Assembly: GCF_010093815.1 (NCBI RefSeq)
Contig: NW_022985551.1
Coordinates: 192,832-256,831 of the forward strand
From: Pseudovirgaria hyperparasitica
Lineage: Eukaryota; Ascomycota; Dothideomycetes; Acrospermales; Acrospermaceae
DNA length: 64,000 nt
Direction: 5' to 3'
Positions 1 through 11,335 of the stretch are shown here, in pieces. How positions within the stretch are numbered: position 1 is the first letter of the stretch; every line of letters starts with the position of its first letter. The notes below the pieces were generated by a model that saw only the letters and a program-made list of their open reading frames with translations, ran no database searches and had not been told where the DNA came from. The position numbers were made by a program, and so were the translations under genes.

Positions 1-1
1 C

Positions 2-760
2 GGGCCACGCGCTCCGCAGACAGTCTCCTTCTCGGACTTCACATTATCCATGACCACCGAACATGAACCCGTGACCTTCACCAGCGGTCCCTCCACAGAT
101 CTCAACAAACCGCTTCCGCTTCCACCTGTTCCAGCCGCATCCACCAGAACCTCCTCCTCTCGCGAAACCACCGATTCCTTGGACCAAAGTCCGCAAACAA
201 GCACCTCCGCCTTACCTACAATAACCACAGAACCCACATCGCAGAAGAAGGCTCCTCCTGCCCCTCCAATAACCCGTCGTCATTCCCAGCTCCGCACCGC
301 GTCCAAGCAACCAGAAACCCGCTCCCGCTCCAACTCAAACCTCACAATCTCCTCTCAACACTCCGACACACCCTCCACATCCATGACACACAAGACAGCT
401 CCACCTCCGCCTCCACCCACGCGCCGTCCCGGCGCAGGCGCAAGCACATCTTCAGACATCCCCCGCTCGTCGCGCTCGTCCATACATTCGATACAGGCCT
501 CTGGGTCTCTTCCACCCGCTCCCCCACCGCGGCGCGGCTCCAGTAGAAGCAGCATGGACGTGGTGCGTCCGAGCGTCGAGGCCTTGGCAGATGCAAGGCG
601 TGTGAGCAGCGACAGCAAGCGGTTCAGTCGAAGCTCGATTGACGAGGATGCAGCTGTAGATGGGAGGTCTGAGAGCGTGGACATCTTGGCTGAGATGGCG
701 CGGTTGCAGGCGGAGGTAGATGCGTTACGACAGGGGATTGGGCGCGAGCATAATAAGTAA
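2..760 (+). CDS. C-terminal part of a proline-rich low-complexity protein (5' truncated)
   Basis: The reading frame is open from the window edge, so the ATG at 50 is probably internal and the true start lies upstream. The visible part is rich in Pro, Ser, Thr and Arg, with several polyproline SH3-ligand-like motifs (PPAPPITRR, PPPPPPTRRPG, PPAPPPRRG). It ends in a short predicted coiled coil (LAEMARLQAEVDALRQGI). Such tails are common in fungal cortical or signalling scaffolds, but no catalytic domain is visible and I do not recognise the family. The stop is TAA at 758-760. Confidence 0.6.
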   Translation, partial: GPRAPQTVSFSDFTLSMTTEHEPVTFTSGPSTDLNKPLPLPPVPAASTRTSSSRETTDSLDQSPQTSTSALPTITTEPTSQKKAPPAPPITRRHSQLRTASKQPETRSRSNSNLTISSQHSDTPSTSMTHKTAPPPPPPTRRPGAGASTSSDIPRSSRSSIHSIQASGSLPPAPPPRRGSSRSSMDVVRPSVEALADARRVSSDSKRFSRSSIDEDAAVDGRSESVDILAEMARLQAEVDALRQGIGREHNK

Positions 761-1423
761 GCGCCTGAGATATTGGCGCTGCATTCCAACGTGGAGCAAT
801 TACGATTTGGCGGAGGGATCTAGTGGGCTTGTACGAGGAATCCTTTAAGCCTTGATCATTGCGATGTGAATATGGAGCATGGTGTTTTTTTGTTCCTCGC
901 GTGGATTTTCGGTATATAAGCGTCGGAATCTGTGGTTAGTTACATAGATCGCTATATTAAGGAGAACCGAGACTTTCTCGATATGGTGAACACATCACAG
1001 ACACAGTGGGATGGGCTTTACTGTAGGTACCGATCGCAGGCGAGACATGCTTGGGCACCCATTGAAACAGGTTCTATTCACATATTCAACCACCTATCAT
1101 AGGCCTACCATTTGTGTGTATGAAAGTCTATAGATGCATAGATACTGAGCCGCCTGGTACCTTCTATCCAGATTAACAGTGTCTACGGAGATCTCTAGTC
1201 TCGGTGTGTGCTGATTGCTCAAGATGACTTTATTGAAAGAGTGGTTTTAACAGGTTGTGCAGCTGGACAGTCTTATGGAGCATAAGACTGTCGATCACGT
1301 TAGGGGCAACACATATGTTTTGCTCTCACAATCAGGTGCGGACAACACGGTCAATGAGTTTGGAGTGCCACTACCTACTAGAGTAATCCATCTAGGACGG
1401 ATGATAGGGATTGTATGAATTGT
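761..1423. other. Intergenic region
   Basis: This is the convergent 3' space between the proline-rich gene and the minus-strand AT-hook gene. I see no ORF, RNA gene or repeat of note. Confidence 0.5.
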
Positions 1424-2491
1424 TCAGGCCAGCAGCGTCTCGACTTGCTGCTGACTCAACCGGCCACTTGACCCTCCTGAAAATTGCGGCCTGGCTGGTG
1501 GTCTCTTTGGGCGTTCGGCCTGCTTCGGTGCTGTGCTGAGTTCCTGCTCGATGACCGGCACTGTGCGTCGCCTTGCTCCGGTCACGGGTCTTTTCGTTGG
1601 ATCCTGCTCCACTGCCGCATCTGCTTCAATGTTCTTCACGAATTTCGCGATTGACATGCTGTATCCTCCAATCCACTCGCCCCAGCTCTTGTTCTCAGTG
1701 TGTTCTGAGGTCCAATTAGATGACAGGACGTGTGACATGGCACAGATCGACATACCATTCATGCCTCCTGATGACTCCGTGTTTTGGTTTGATCGGGACC
1801 GCTGCTCTCTCCTCGAATCAACGATGCCCCTGGCAATCTTGTTCGCCGAGTTGATGCCGCTCTGAATTGTCCGCACATCGTCCAAGCTAATATTGGCTGG
1901 TAATGGGATTCGATAGTTGCCTGTCAGCGTCACAGCCTTACCTGGGCCGGCGATAAGCTCTTCTACTACTGGTTCACTCGCACAAGGCACGTCTTCTGCG
2001 TCATCTATACCAGCAGCCGATGACTTGCCAGGGTCTTCATCTGCTCTATGCTTTAGCTCAACCAGTTCTGTCCGAACAGCCTCCAATTCTGCCTCGAGCT
2101 TCTTTACTGCTTCTTCTGAGCCTGGTATTGGCCGGCCGCGACCACGTCGACGCGGGAGTTTGGCAGGAATACTGGACTCAGACGGGCGAGAGTACAGGGC
2201 TTCGACTTGAGCTTCCAGCTCACGCACGCGTGCCTTCAGAGTCAAGATCTCGTCGTTAAGGACATTGGACAGATCGTTTGGGGTTGCTTTTGTGGCCGCG
2301 TCACGATTCAATTTGCGCGGCTTCCGTCGTGGTTTTGTGGCAGTCTGAGACAGATTTTGAGCTGGTACAGATGGCGAGGATGCCGTATCAGAAAGCTTGA
2401 CCCCGGAGTCTGGTACTTTGACCGTGTTACGTTGAGTAGTTCCGGCGTTAAGAGGCCCATTAGCTGCTGGTTGAGGTTGCCTCATAGGCAT
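1424..2491 (-). CDS. AT-hook and coiled-coil protein, function unknown
   Basis: Single-exon ORF of 355 aa starting at ATG 2491-2489. The N-terminal third is basic (KPRRKPRKL near residue 54) and carries an AT-hook core (RRRGRGRP, residues 114-121). Two heptad-like stretches flank it (about residues 78-100 and 128-150), suggesting a dimeric nuclear DNA-binding protein. A more conserved-looking middle block includes NYRIPLPANISLDDVR, and a Trp-rich segment (SWGEWIGGYSMSIAKF) sits near residue 270. The C-terminus is basic again. The AT-hook and coil are seen in the sequence; nuclear location is inference. I know no named homologue. Confidence 0.7.
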   Translation of the reverse strand: MPMRQPQPAANGPLNAGTTQRNTVKVPDSGVKLSDTASSPSVPAQNLSQTATKPRRKPRKLNRDAATKATPNDLSNVLNDEILTLKARVRELEAQVEALYSRPSESSIPAKLPRRRGRGRPIPGSEEAVKKLEAELEAVRTELVELKHRADEDPGKSSAAGIDDAEDVPCASEPVVEELIAGPGKAVTLTGNYRIPLPANISLDDVRTIQSGINSANKIARGIVDSRREQRSRSNQNTESSGGMNGMSICAMSHVLSSNWTSEHTENKSWGEWIGGYSMSIAKFVKNIEADAAVEQDPTKRPVTGARRRTVPVIEQELSTAPKQAERPKRPPARPQFSGGSSGRLSQQQVETLLA

Positions 2492-2952
2492 CGTGTTCGT
2501 TTGCTAGTCCGCACGGCCATGTACTGTGAGTGTCGTGTGCAAAGACAGGGTAGTCTACGACTAGACAGGATGTTGAGCATGCCATGATGCGTGCAGAGCC
2601 AGTTGGAGTGATATACCAAGTTGTCCGGGATATGTGCCTGATTGTAGCCTTGTAAGATGTTGCATGCTTGCAATGACGCAGGAAGGAGCTACCCGCATCC
2701 CATGTGGGGAAAGAACGGCGCTCGGTAAGCTTTCGACGCGTCAAACCAGATCCGGCAACCGTGTTCAGTACCATCAAGTTCACTTTATGCAGACGAGTCT
2801 TGAATGCATCTGAGCTCGGCATCACAACCTGTCGCTATCCTTTTCACTTATACCATTCCATTCAGGTGCAGCTGAGGGACATCCCATTCTCTATTCCAAT
2901 GTCCTGAACCTCCTGAGAATCAATCTCTCACGGCTTTCGATCTAGCTTCAAG
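2492..2952. promoter_or_regulatory. Divergent promoter region of the AT-hook gene and HRD1
   Basis: About 460 bp separate two divergently transcribed start codons. No coding signal or clear named site is seen. Confidence 0.4.
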
Positions 2953-5652
2953 ATGACGAAGTTCCAAGTATACATTCTGGTAAGACTGTTGTCAAAGATC
3001 TGTTCAGTGTGTATCTAATGCGCCTGTTTAGACCTCTATTGCAGCCGCGATCGGCGTCATCGGTCGAGCCTTTATAGCAAGGCCAAATTTCTGGTCAGCA
3101 ACCATATTGCTGGCATCAAGCAATGGCTCCCTTATCGTCCTTACCAATGTCGCTCTCATTCTGACCGGCGGCATCGTCTATACGCTCCAGAGACTCCTGT
3201 ACGGACCTTTACGACCGATCGAGGTGGAGCAGCTATGGGAAAGAGGATGGATGGCTGTTACGGAGACGCTGCTTTCCTTGACCATATTCCGAGAAGACAT
3301 AGGATCCCAATTCTTCGCAATGTTCCTGGCTCTGATGGCGGGAAAGATCTGGTGTTGGATCGGAGAGGGTCGAGTCGAGTTTCTGGAACAGCAACCTCCG
3401 GCAAACCCTCTCCTGTTCCACGCGAGACTGACTGGCTCCCTGGTCCTTTCGGTGTTCTTCGATTGCTTTATGCTAGGCTGGTGTCTGCAGGTCGTTCTGC
3501 GACAAGCACGTCCGGGAATGATGGTTATGTACGGCTTTGAATTCACCCTTCTGAGCATACAGTCCCTCTCGCTTCTTCTGAGGTATGCTCTGAATGTAGC
3601 GCAGATAGTTATTACCAAGAGGCAGACAGCTGTGGCTATTGAGGTGGCACGAGCTGAAGCAGAGGCAGCTCGTGCGGAATCTCGGGCAGCACACATTGCG
3701 CGTGGCGGAACAGTGCAAGTGGGAGGATCAGCAGATGACCCGGTTGAGATTGATGAGCACGATATCGATGTGCCTGGTTGGGAAGAGAAAGGGCGATGGG
3801 TATTCTATCTTGATTTGGTGACTGGTAAGATGCCTGACGATCTGTGGATGACTGCGCAGGTGCTGATGATTGACTAGATTTTATCAAATCGCTCGTATAC
3901 TGCAGCTTCTTTGTCATTCTCCTCGTCTTCCATGGTCTTCCCATCCATATCATGAGAGACCTATACATCACCGTGCGGTCGTTTTGCAAACGTATAATGG
4001 ATTTCGTGCAATACCGACAAGCAACCAAGAACATGAATGAGCAATACGCAGACGCAACTGTCGCGGATCTCCAGAGCGACAACACCTGCATTATCTGCAG
4101 GGAAGAGATGTCGGCTTGGGCTCCACAGCAAGGTGATGGACGAGGCGCTCGTGCCATGGATGAGAGGCAGAGAGCTAAGAAGCTGCCATGCGGTCATATA
4201 CTCCATTTCAATTGCCTCCGGAGTTGGTTGGAGCGGCAGCGCGTGTGCCCTACCTGTAGGCGTCCAGTTCTAGCAGACAGCCGTACTGCCAACCGTGGTG
4301 GACCTCAAGGCGGACGAGATCAACAAGGACGATTTCAACAAAACAACAATCGACAGCCCGGTGCGGGAGGAGCCAATGCTCCACCACGTAACAGGAATGG
4401 TGTGCCGCCGCCCGCTCAACCGGCTGGAAATCGGGGTATGGGCCAGCAGAACGCAAACCAAGATCGGAACCAGAACCAAATCCCGCAAAGACCAGCAAAC
4501 ATGAGAGTCTTTAACTTTGGACCATTCCGGCTTGCTATAGGGGCAGGCCCGTTGAACCAAGCCAACGAGCTACTAAACAACATGGCCCGGGCTGAACCGG
4601 ACAACCAGCAGCAACCAGCCCAGGAACCTGCCGAAGCTGACAACATTGAAGGGCTGATACAACAGTCACAGGCGCTTCGTGCCCAGCTACTTGAAACGAT
4701 TAGGCGTATGCAAGCTCAACACAGCGAACTGAATATAATGCAGCATATGGCGAGGGAGTTGAGAAGGATTGATGATCGGCCCAGGGGGCCTCAGGTACCA
4801 CCATTAGAACAGTACGGACCTCAGCCAGGCAATCCCCCTATGGCAGGACAGCATCCGAATCTACCGGCTGGCATGGTGCTTCCGCCAGGCTATACAGCGC
4901 AAAGATTGTTTCCGGTCCAACAGCCGCCCCAGGTTCCGAGCTTGCAGATCCCATCTACCAGTATCCGGACTGACGGACAGGTTCTACCGTCTCCCAGCAT
5001 CCAGAACCAGGAGAGCGCCAGGGCATTTCCGGCGCCTGCACAAGCATCCAGCCCATCAGGATCACAGCCGCCAACGTCGATGCAGCAAATGCAACCAGCG
5101 TCATGGCAGCAGCAGCAGCAGCAGCAACAGCAGCAACAGCAGCAAATGGCACCGACTTGGATGCAGCAAACGCCCACGACGACTATGCAGCAGCAACAGC
5201 AGATGCCACCAGCGGCTATGCAGCAAATGGCACCGACCTGGATGCAGCAAATGCCCCCAACGGCCATGCAGCACATGCCACCAACGGCCATGCAGCAAAT
5301 GCCTCTAACGGGTATGCAACAAATGCCACCAACGTTCATGCAGCAGCCTTTACCACCAACGCCAGTACAGCAGCATATACCACAAACGGCTATGCCGCAA
5401 GTTCCTCCAACGTCAATGCAGCAAAGGCCGCCAACATCAATGCAGCCAAGGGGGAGTGGACAAGGTGTGCTGCGGACATCACAGCCTCGAACCTGGAGCT
5501 TCAAGCACAACAGCCCCCAACCGACCAGTACGACCACGAGTCCCACGGCTCAGACACCACAGACTGGGGAGTCGTCGACGAATACAGCGCAGCAGAGGAA
5601 TCCGCACGCGGCATCGGTAGAGGATGCGGACGCAGATCCCACGGCATCGTGA
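2953..5652 (+). CDS. HRD1: HRD1-type ER membrane RING E3 ubiquitin ligase
   Basis: Three exons: 2953-2979, 3032-3824 and 3878-5652 (864 aa). Hrd1/synoviolin is the membrane ubiquitin ligase of ER-associated degradation. The first ~290 residues are hydrophobic with several membrane spans. The stretch before the RING (VFHGLPIHIMRDLYITVRSF) is a strong Hrd1 family match. A RING-H2 domain follows at about residues 344-401 (CIIC, CGHILHFNCLRSWL, CPTC). The rest is a long cytosolic Pro/Gln-rich tail with a Gln run and repeated M-Q-Q-M-P-P-T units (about 5090-5450), unusually Gln-rich for the family. Both introns are about 52 nt. The first coding exon (MTKFQVYIL) is only nine codons and is followed by a canonical GTAAG donor. 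Confidence 0.93.
5085..5455 (+). repeat. Coding minisatellite and CAG run in HRD1
   Basis: CAG/CAA codons are clustered near 5107-5145. After this, imperfect units of about 24 bp encode variants of M-Q-Q-M-P-P-T-A up to about 5450. The repeat lies in the cytosolic tail beyond the RING and stays in frame. Confidence 0.7.
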
Positions 5653-6665
5653 GGGGTGGAGTGTCTTGGCGTTGGCATGCATAGCGAGGCGTTTACGAGA
5701 GCGGTGGACGGCAAGGTTACGGCTTGGTAGAGTGCATAGACGATGAATAAAGGGCTTGTTATATCTGTCTGAGTGAACTGTGCCGATGTCATACGTGATG
5801 TCTGGGTGTCTCTTGCGTGAATCCAAGCCTGGCCACTTATTCACAACTGACGGCAGTCTCGTCGAAGGTCCGGAATGGAAGGGGGACTGGATCGAAAGGG
5901 GATGGATAGATACGGGGCGACGGTGCAGTGCAATAGGACAACGTACTGTACTGCAGTAGATAGCGTGTCGCCGTGGAACGTGGGGACTGGGAAACGTGGA
6001 AGAACTACTACTACACAGATCGTCCATCCGTCCATGCATTCATCCATCCATTCATCCGACCATTCATCTCTTTTGCAAAGTCTCCAGCACAAATCACAAA
6101 TCACAAATTTCAAAACAACAAAACAACAGAAAATCAAGGGAGAAAAAACCGCCCGAATTGTGATTATTCTATCTTCTAATCCTAATTCTAGATTTGTAAA
6201 ATAAAAATAAAAAGGGGGATTCGATTGGGAAAAAGATAAAAGATAGGAGAGGTGTGCTTTGCATTCTTTCATTTCTTTCATTTCTTTCATTTCTTTCATT
6301 TCTTTCGTCATTACGTTACGCCCGCTCCCGAGATGGTGATGCCAAAGTGATGGTAAAAAAAATGAGAGGAAATGATGCATTCTGATGAGGTGAGGAGAAT
6401 GAAGGAAGATAGGAATGGAGATGCAGATGCACATGCTTGATGGGGACAAAGGATAGACAAGACAAAGACAGGACAAGACAAGAAACGAACGGAATGACAT
6501 GAAATGAACGAAATGACATGACATGAATGCAGACGAAGAGTTGAAACCACATTCCTGTTGACAGCCGACACCAAAGACGGACAAAACACACAAAGATTGA
6601 GAAGAGAATACCCTTCCCCTATCCCCCCATCCCCCATCCCCCACCCCCTCTAAGCAAAATCAAAA
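5653..6665. other. Convergent intergenic region
   Basis: Holds the 3' ends of HRD1 and the glyoxalase-like gene. It contains A-rich tracts and a TTTC-rich microsatellite (listed separately). The long minus-strand frame here is low complexity with no family signal. Confidence 0.4.
6262..6306. repeat. 9-bp tandem repeat (ATTTCTTTC)n
   Basis: About five near-perfect copies of ATTTCTTTC. Confidence 0.85.
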
Positions 6666-9041
6666 TCAAACAACAACAGTAGCAACACTCCTCCCCGCCC
6701 TACTCCCCCCTTTACTACTCCCCGCCCTACTCCCCTTACTCCCCTTACTCCCCCCATCCCCACCATCAACCATACTCCTCGTAATCCCCCTCACAGGCAG
6801 CATCCCCGCCCCAGCATCATCCTTCACAGCAACCAACCTCCGCACCGTCCCCGTACTCCCCGCCTCACTCCCCGCCTTCGAGCCATGTTCCGCACGGCGA
6901 ATAACCGGTATCTGCTCAACCGCATCCACTATTTCCGCTATTTCTGCGTCTGCATCTGCGTCTTTGTGTTTAGATTTATGGGAGGAAGAAGAGGAGGATT
7001 TCGATTTCGAGGATTTGGACGAGCGGTGCGAGTGTGTGCTGCCATGGCTGTGGCGCGAGCGGTGGGAATGGTGTGAATGTGTACTCGCGGTTTCGGGGGG
7101 AGGATCCTGATGGTGCGAGTCGCGGCGAGGGCGCAGCGCGACGGAGTGGTGGCGCGAGAAGATTGTTTTTACGTCGTCGAGGAGGGTTTCGGCGCGGGCG
7201 TGGAGGGTTGGGTGGGAGCTTTTTGCGGTTTCGGTGGCGGTTTCGGTTTTGTGAGTGCTGTGTTTCGAGCCGTGTTTCGAGCTGGACTTTGACCGCCGGC
7301 TTGAGCGCGAATGGCGGGAGTGTCGCGAGGACGAGCCGGCCTGGGAGATGGAGTCTGAGGGGACGACGGTGGCGTCGTCGATGTCGAGGTCTGAGAGCTC
7401 GAGGTCTTGGGGGCCGATGAGGGTGGGGATGGGGGTTGTTGCTGTTATGGTCGTGTTGGCGGCCGGGGGAGGGGTGGAGGTGGATGTTGTGGATATGACG
7501 GGGTCGGTTATGACTTCGACTTCGAGGTAGGATTTTGCGGGCGTGGAGTGGTGGGAGGGGGTTTTCGAGGGTGTTTTCGAGGGTGTCTTCGAGGGGGCCT
7601 TAGATGGAGCAGCAGACGGCGCTTTACTCGCGCCCTCGCCCTCACGCCTCGACCTACTCGACCGATGCGACGACGCACGACTCCTTGCATCATCGTCTCC
7701 ATCCCCACCCCCAGGCACAGCAAGCAGCAGCGCCGAGCGAGAGGATTGCTCAGGCACAAAGCTCGATATCAGCGTCGGCGCACGACTCTCCGGCCGCTGT
7801 GACGCTGCCGTGGCCGCCGGTCTAACAGTCGACGACCCAGACGTCGACGCACCGGCAGAATGGCGAAACGAGGCGCGCGTGGGCGCAACATACATGTACG
7901 AGCTAAACTGCGCGAGCCGGGCATCTGTCGAGGTCTCATACGGAGGCGGATGAGGGCTGTGGTTATGGTAGAAGCGGCTCTGAGCGTGGGAATGCGGCGG
8001 CGGAGGAGGAGCCTCGATGGCGCGGACGTCGAGCTCGTGTCTGTGTGCGGGCGAACTGTATGCTGATTCTGTGACGCTGAAGTTGCGGCGCGCGGGCGAG
8101 GGCGAGGAGTCCGGGGCGACGAGGGAGGGCTTGCGCTGGGAGGAGGACTGGGAAGCGGCGTAGGCGAGGGCTTCGGCGCGGGCGCCGTCTTCTTCGCCTC
8201 TGCACATTGCGTATGCGACTGCGGCTCCGGCGGCGGCGCCGAGGAGGGTGCCGATGAGGGTCTTGGAGGCGCTGCTGTCGGTGCTTGTGGTGCGGATGAG
8301 CAGGGCTGGGGGAGGAGTAGTTGTAAGGGCGGTTTCTACTGGGGGTGATGCTGGTGGTGGTGGTGAGGGTGAGGGTGTAGATGTCGTCGCTTTGCTCGCC
8401 GCGGAGCCAGCAGACGCGGAGACGACGGTGAGGGCCTTCTTGGCCACAGACGTCATGGACGATATCGACGATGCGGTCGAGGTGCGTCTCTCGATACTCT
8501 CCGCCTCGGTCAGCGTGTCGGCCACGTCGTCGCGCCAGTCGAGCACGCGGCTCCGGCCAGCAGACTGGTCAGAGGCAGACTCCTCGTCGGGGCGGTACAC
8601 GGCCTCGATGCTGTTGCCGTCAAAGTCGAGGACGGCGGCGTTGAAGTAGCCCGTGTCGGCGTTGCGGCAGGCAGGAGGACCATGGGGACGACCACCGGCG
8701 GTCAGGGCAGCGGTATAAAACTCTCTGACGGCGGTGCGACTGGGCGCGGAAAAGGCAATGTGGGCGGCGCCGGCCTTGACACTGACGTAGGTAGGACGGA
8801 TCAGCAACGTGCATGGCATGAAGTATGGGCTTGGGTTACGCCGGACACATAAAACAAGGACTTTTTTGACTTACCCCGGAGTTTCCTGGCACAGGAAGAA
8901 GTCGGCGTCGTCGATGCCAAAGCCCACCTGGTTGCCCTGCTGGCCGATGTAGCGGTAGCCCAGCGACTGCAGCGCCGACAGGAAGAACGAGCTCGAGGTT
9001 GGCAGATGAGAGACAGTGAGACCGATGTGGGAAACGGGCAT
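6666..9041 (-). CDS. Glyoxalase/bleomycin-resistance-fold protein with long disordered tail and a glycine-zipper membrane segment
   Basis: Two exons, 9041-8875 and 8781-6666 (760 aa), joined across a 93-nt intron (8782-8874). Residues 1-~130 form a glyoxalase I/dioxygenase-type fold: start MPVSHIGLTVSH, then GFGIDDADFFLCQETPG, AHIAFSAPSR and a C-terminal FDGNSIEAVY strand. Known family members are metal-dependent lyases or dioxygenases and are usually ~130-150 aa, so this protein is about five times longer. The extension is Ser/Thr/Pro/His-rich. It has a Gly/Ala-rich hydrophobic stretch at about residues 229-248 (GTLLGAAAGAAVAYAM) that could be one membrane span, tandem K-T-P-S repeats, and Ser/His-rich runs. 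The start is chosen because the fold begins there. Substrate is unknown. Confidence 0.8.
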
Positions 9042-11335
9042 AGCGGGTGCAACAACACACGGGCAGGTAGGTGTGGACACAGATCGAGGGGGGTGAAGAA
9101 GAGAAGCGGTGTGTACAGGAGAATAAACGACGACGACGAAGAAGAAGAACTAAAAACGATCCAAAGACGGAGACTTCTTTGAACCAGACAGACAAGATCG
9201 AAGAACTGTGTCGAGGAGTATGTAACTAGAGACGGAAGAATGAGAAAGGTACCTCTACCTACGATTAAATAGACGAGTCGGTCGGAGGATAGAAGAAGAG
9301 AAACGAAGCCAGGCCGCCGAAAAAACGAAGCGGAAAAGAGAGGCGACAAATAAAGTGTTCTTCTCTCCCTCTCTCACACACACCCCCAGATATACAACCA
9401 TCGTGGAGTCTTCTCCTGCATGTACGTACGTCTCTCTCTCTCTCTCTCTGAGGCTTTCCCAACGAGGTAATAGGACGAGCCCGGCGGGGCGGGCGGCTCA
9501 CACACACACAGACACACACACACATACATACATACACACAGTTCAGTAGAGAGCGCCAGCGCCTCCCAGTCGGTCGAGGGGTGGAGCCCCTCGTTTGACT
9601 CGCTCGCCAGCCAGAGAAGGAAGGGGGAGCGTTCCTCTGTTTCGCCAACTTTAGACGCATCTTTCAGAAAAGGAGCCGACGTGCATGCATGCAGGCAGGC
9701 AGGCAGATGTAGGCTCCCTCTCTCTCCCTCCCTCACATCGGTAGGCGAGAGAGAACGTTGCAAGCGGGTGTTGGGGGAGGACGGAAGACAAGTGGGGACT
9801 CAAGAGGACCCAAGGGGGACCCAAGAGGGGGCAGGGTGAGAAAGTCTCACGAGTCCCAGGTTGCCAACGCAGCAAGACACTCAGACGCGGATGGATGATG
9901 AATGAATGGACGATAAACAACAGCCTCTAGATAAACACAATACTACTCGTTGCGGCCCGTTGCGCGAATAGCCGACTGGCCACTAACGGACCGTCCAAGC
10001 CGACCGGGGGGGCAATTGGGGGGCACGTGAGAGAAGAGGGAAATGATTACCGCCTCACTTCCATCGAACATCCCCGACGACCGCGTGTTTGTAGCTGGCA
10101 CTAGGGCAGTGGGCAGTGTGTATTACTGTAGTAGTGTCTCGCTGTGGGGTCCTTGTACTAACTTACGGGGGGTTTGAGGCTTTGAGTTGAGGGTTTGTGC
10201 GAGCGGTGGGGATCACTACATGGATGAAAGAGGATCACCGGCACAGTGTGTTGATCAGCGGCTGTGGACTCGACTTTACTTTGACCGCCAAGTACTAATT
10301 ACCTAGAACCCGACTACCTACACTGCTGACTCAGAGGTTCTCCAGCACAGGACAGGACAGGACAGGAGAGGCCCGAGTATGGTATGTTAATCATGGAGAG
10401 TACGGTATACGGTCACGGTATAGGAGTCAGTGATCATGATATGCGAGATTATCATGGGCCCCGCCGTAATAGCCACGGCTAGAACTCCCTCACAGTCACT
10501 GTCGATGCACTCGCCTGTTGTTGTTGTTATTGACTCTACTACTTCTTACCACTCACTCTGTGTGACGTGGAGGATCCCAGTTGGGGGTTGCTGCAAGGTG
10601 CCACGGACACGGATTCTTGGGGATGCATGCTCACGTGCGGCTGATTCATGCACGTCTCTGCGTTTCAATAGTACACACACACTATCATCAGTACGCTATG
10701 TGTGTGTGTGTTCCAGATGTCCATTTCTTACTCGTATCTCGTCAGACCTTTGGCTTTTGTTTAGTGTGATCCACAGTCGTGTGTGGCTCACACACACACA
10801 TACACACATACACACATACACATGTGAATATGCCTCCTGCGCCTTATGCTATCTGCGATCCACACGATTCCACGCATACATGAACGGAGACTTTATACAT
10901 CTCCTCCTGATTGACAACAGCAACAACAACAACAACGACTACCACCGCCTCCAGACTCCAACCAACACAGTCAATGGCACGCACGCTGATATGAAAAGCT
11001 ACGGGAGCAAGTTGAAGTGCCCCGTAGAATGAACGCTACGTGTTGAGGCTGTCGGGGGGAGCCAAGGCCTTGGTTGTAAAGACAGCGGACCTCGCGACAA
11101 GACCCTCAACACGAGCGAAATGACACACCAGAACCTTTGATGTTGAGATCGCAGCTCCAATGGCCTCCCGCACTATGACACGATGACACGATGACACGAT
11201 GACACGATGACACGATGACACTATGACACAAACGAAAATCCAGATTCCAAGCGGTCCGGGACATTTTAGGTTGTGATTGTGCAGCGCGCGCGCGCGCAAG
11301 GACGGGCGGGGCGATTGGGCTACGTGCCAACGGAC
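9042..11335. other. Long gene-poor region rich in microsatellites
   Basis: About 2.3 kb with no convincing gene. It contains a TC run near 9432-9451, CA/CATA tracts near 9501-9540 and 10787-10822, (GGCA)n near 9689, GGACA repeats near 10348, and the 8-bp repeat listed separately. ORFs here are built from these simple repeats. The first part must hold the promoter of the glyoxalase-like gene. Confidence 0.5.
11174..11229. repeat. 8-bp tandem repeat (GACACGAT)n
   Basis: About seven copies of GACACGAT with one variant, just 3' of the EMG1 stop codon. Confidence 0.85.

Noticed and set aside
4890-5546. Minus-strand Cys/Gly-rich ORF inside HRD1
   Set aside because: It is the antisense reading of the CAG/MQQ repeat; Cys runs are GCTGCTGC translated.
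5841-6644. 267-codon minus-strand ORF
   Set aside because: Lies in repeat-rich 3' DNA, encodes low-complexity Met/Lys/Glu and Phe/Ser runs, and has no family match.
10430-11032. 200-codon plus-strand ORF
   Set aside because: It is made mostly of CA and CAA microsatellite translation with no domain, signal peptide or splicing support.
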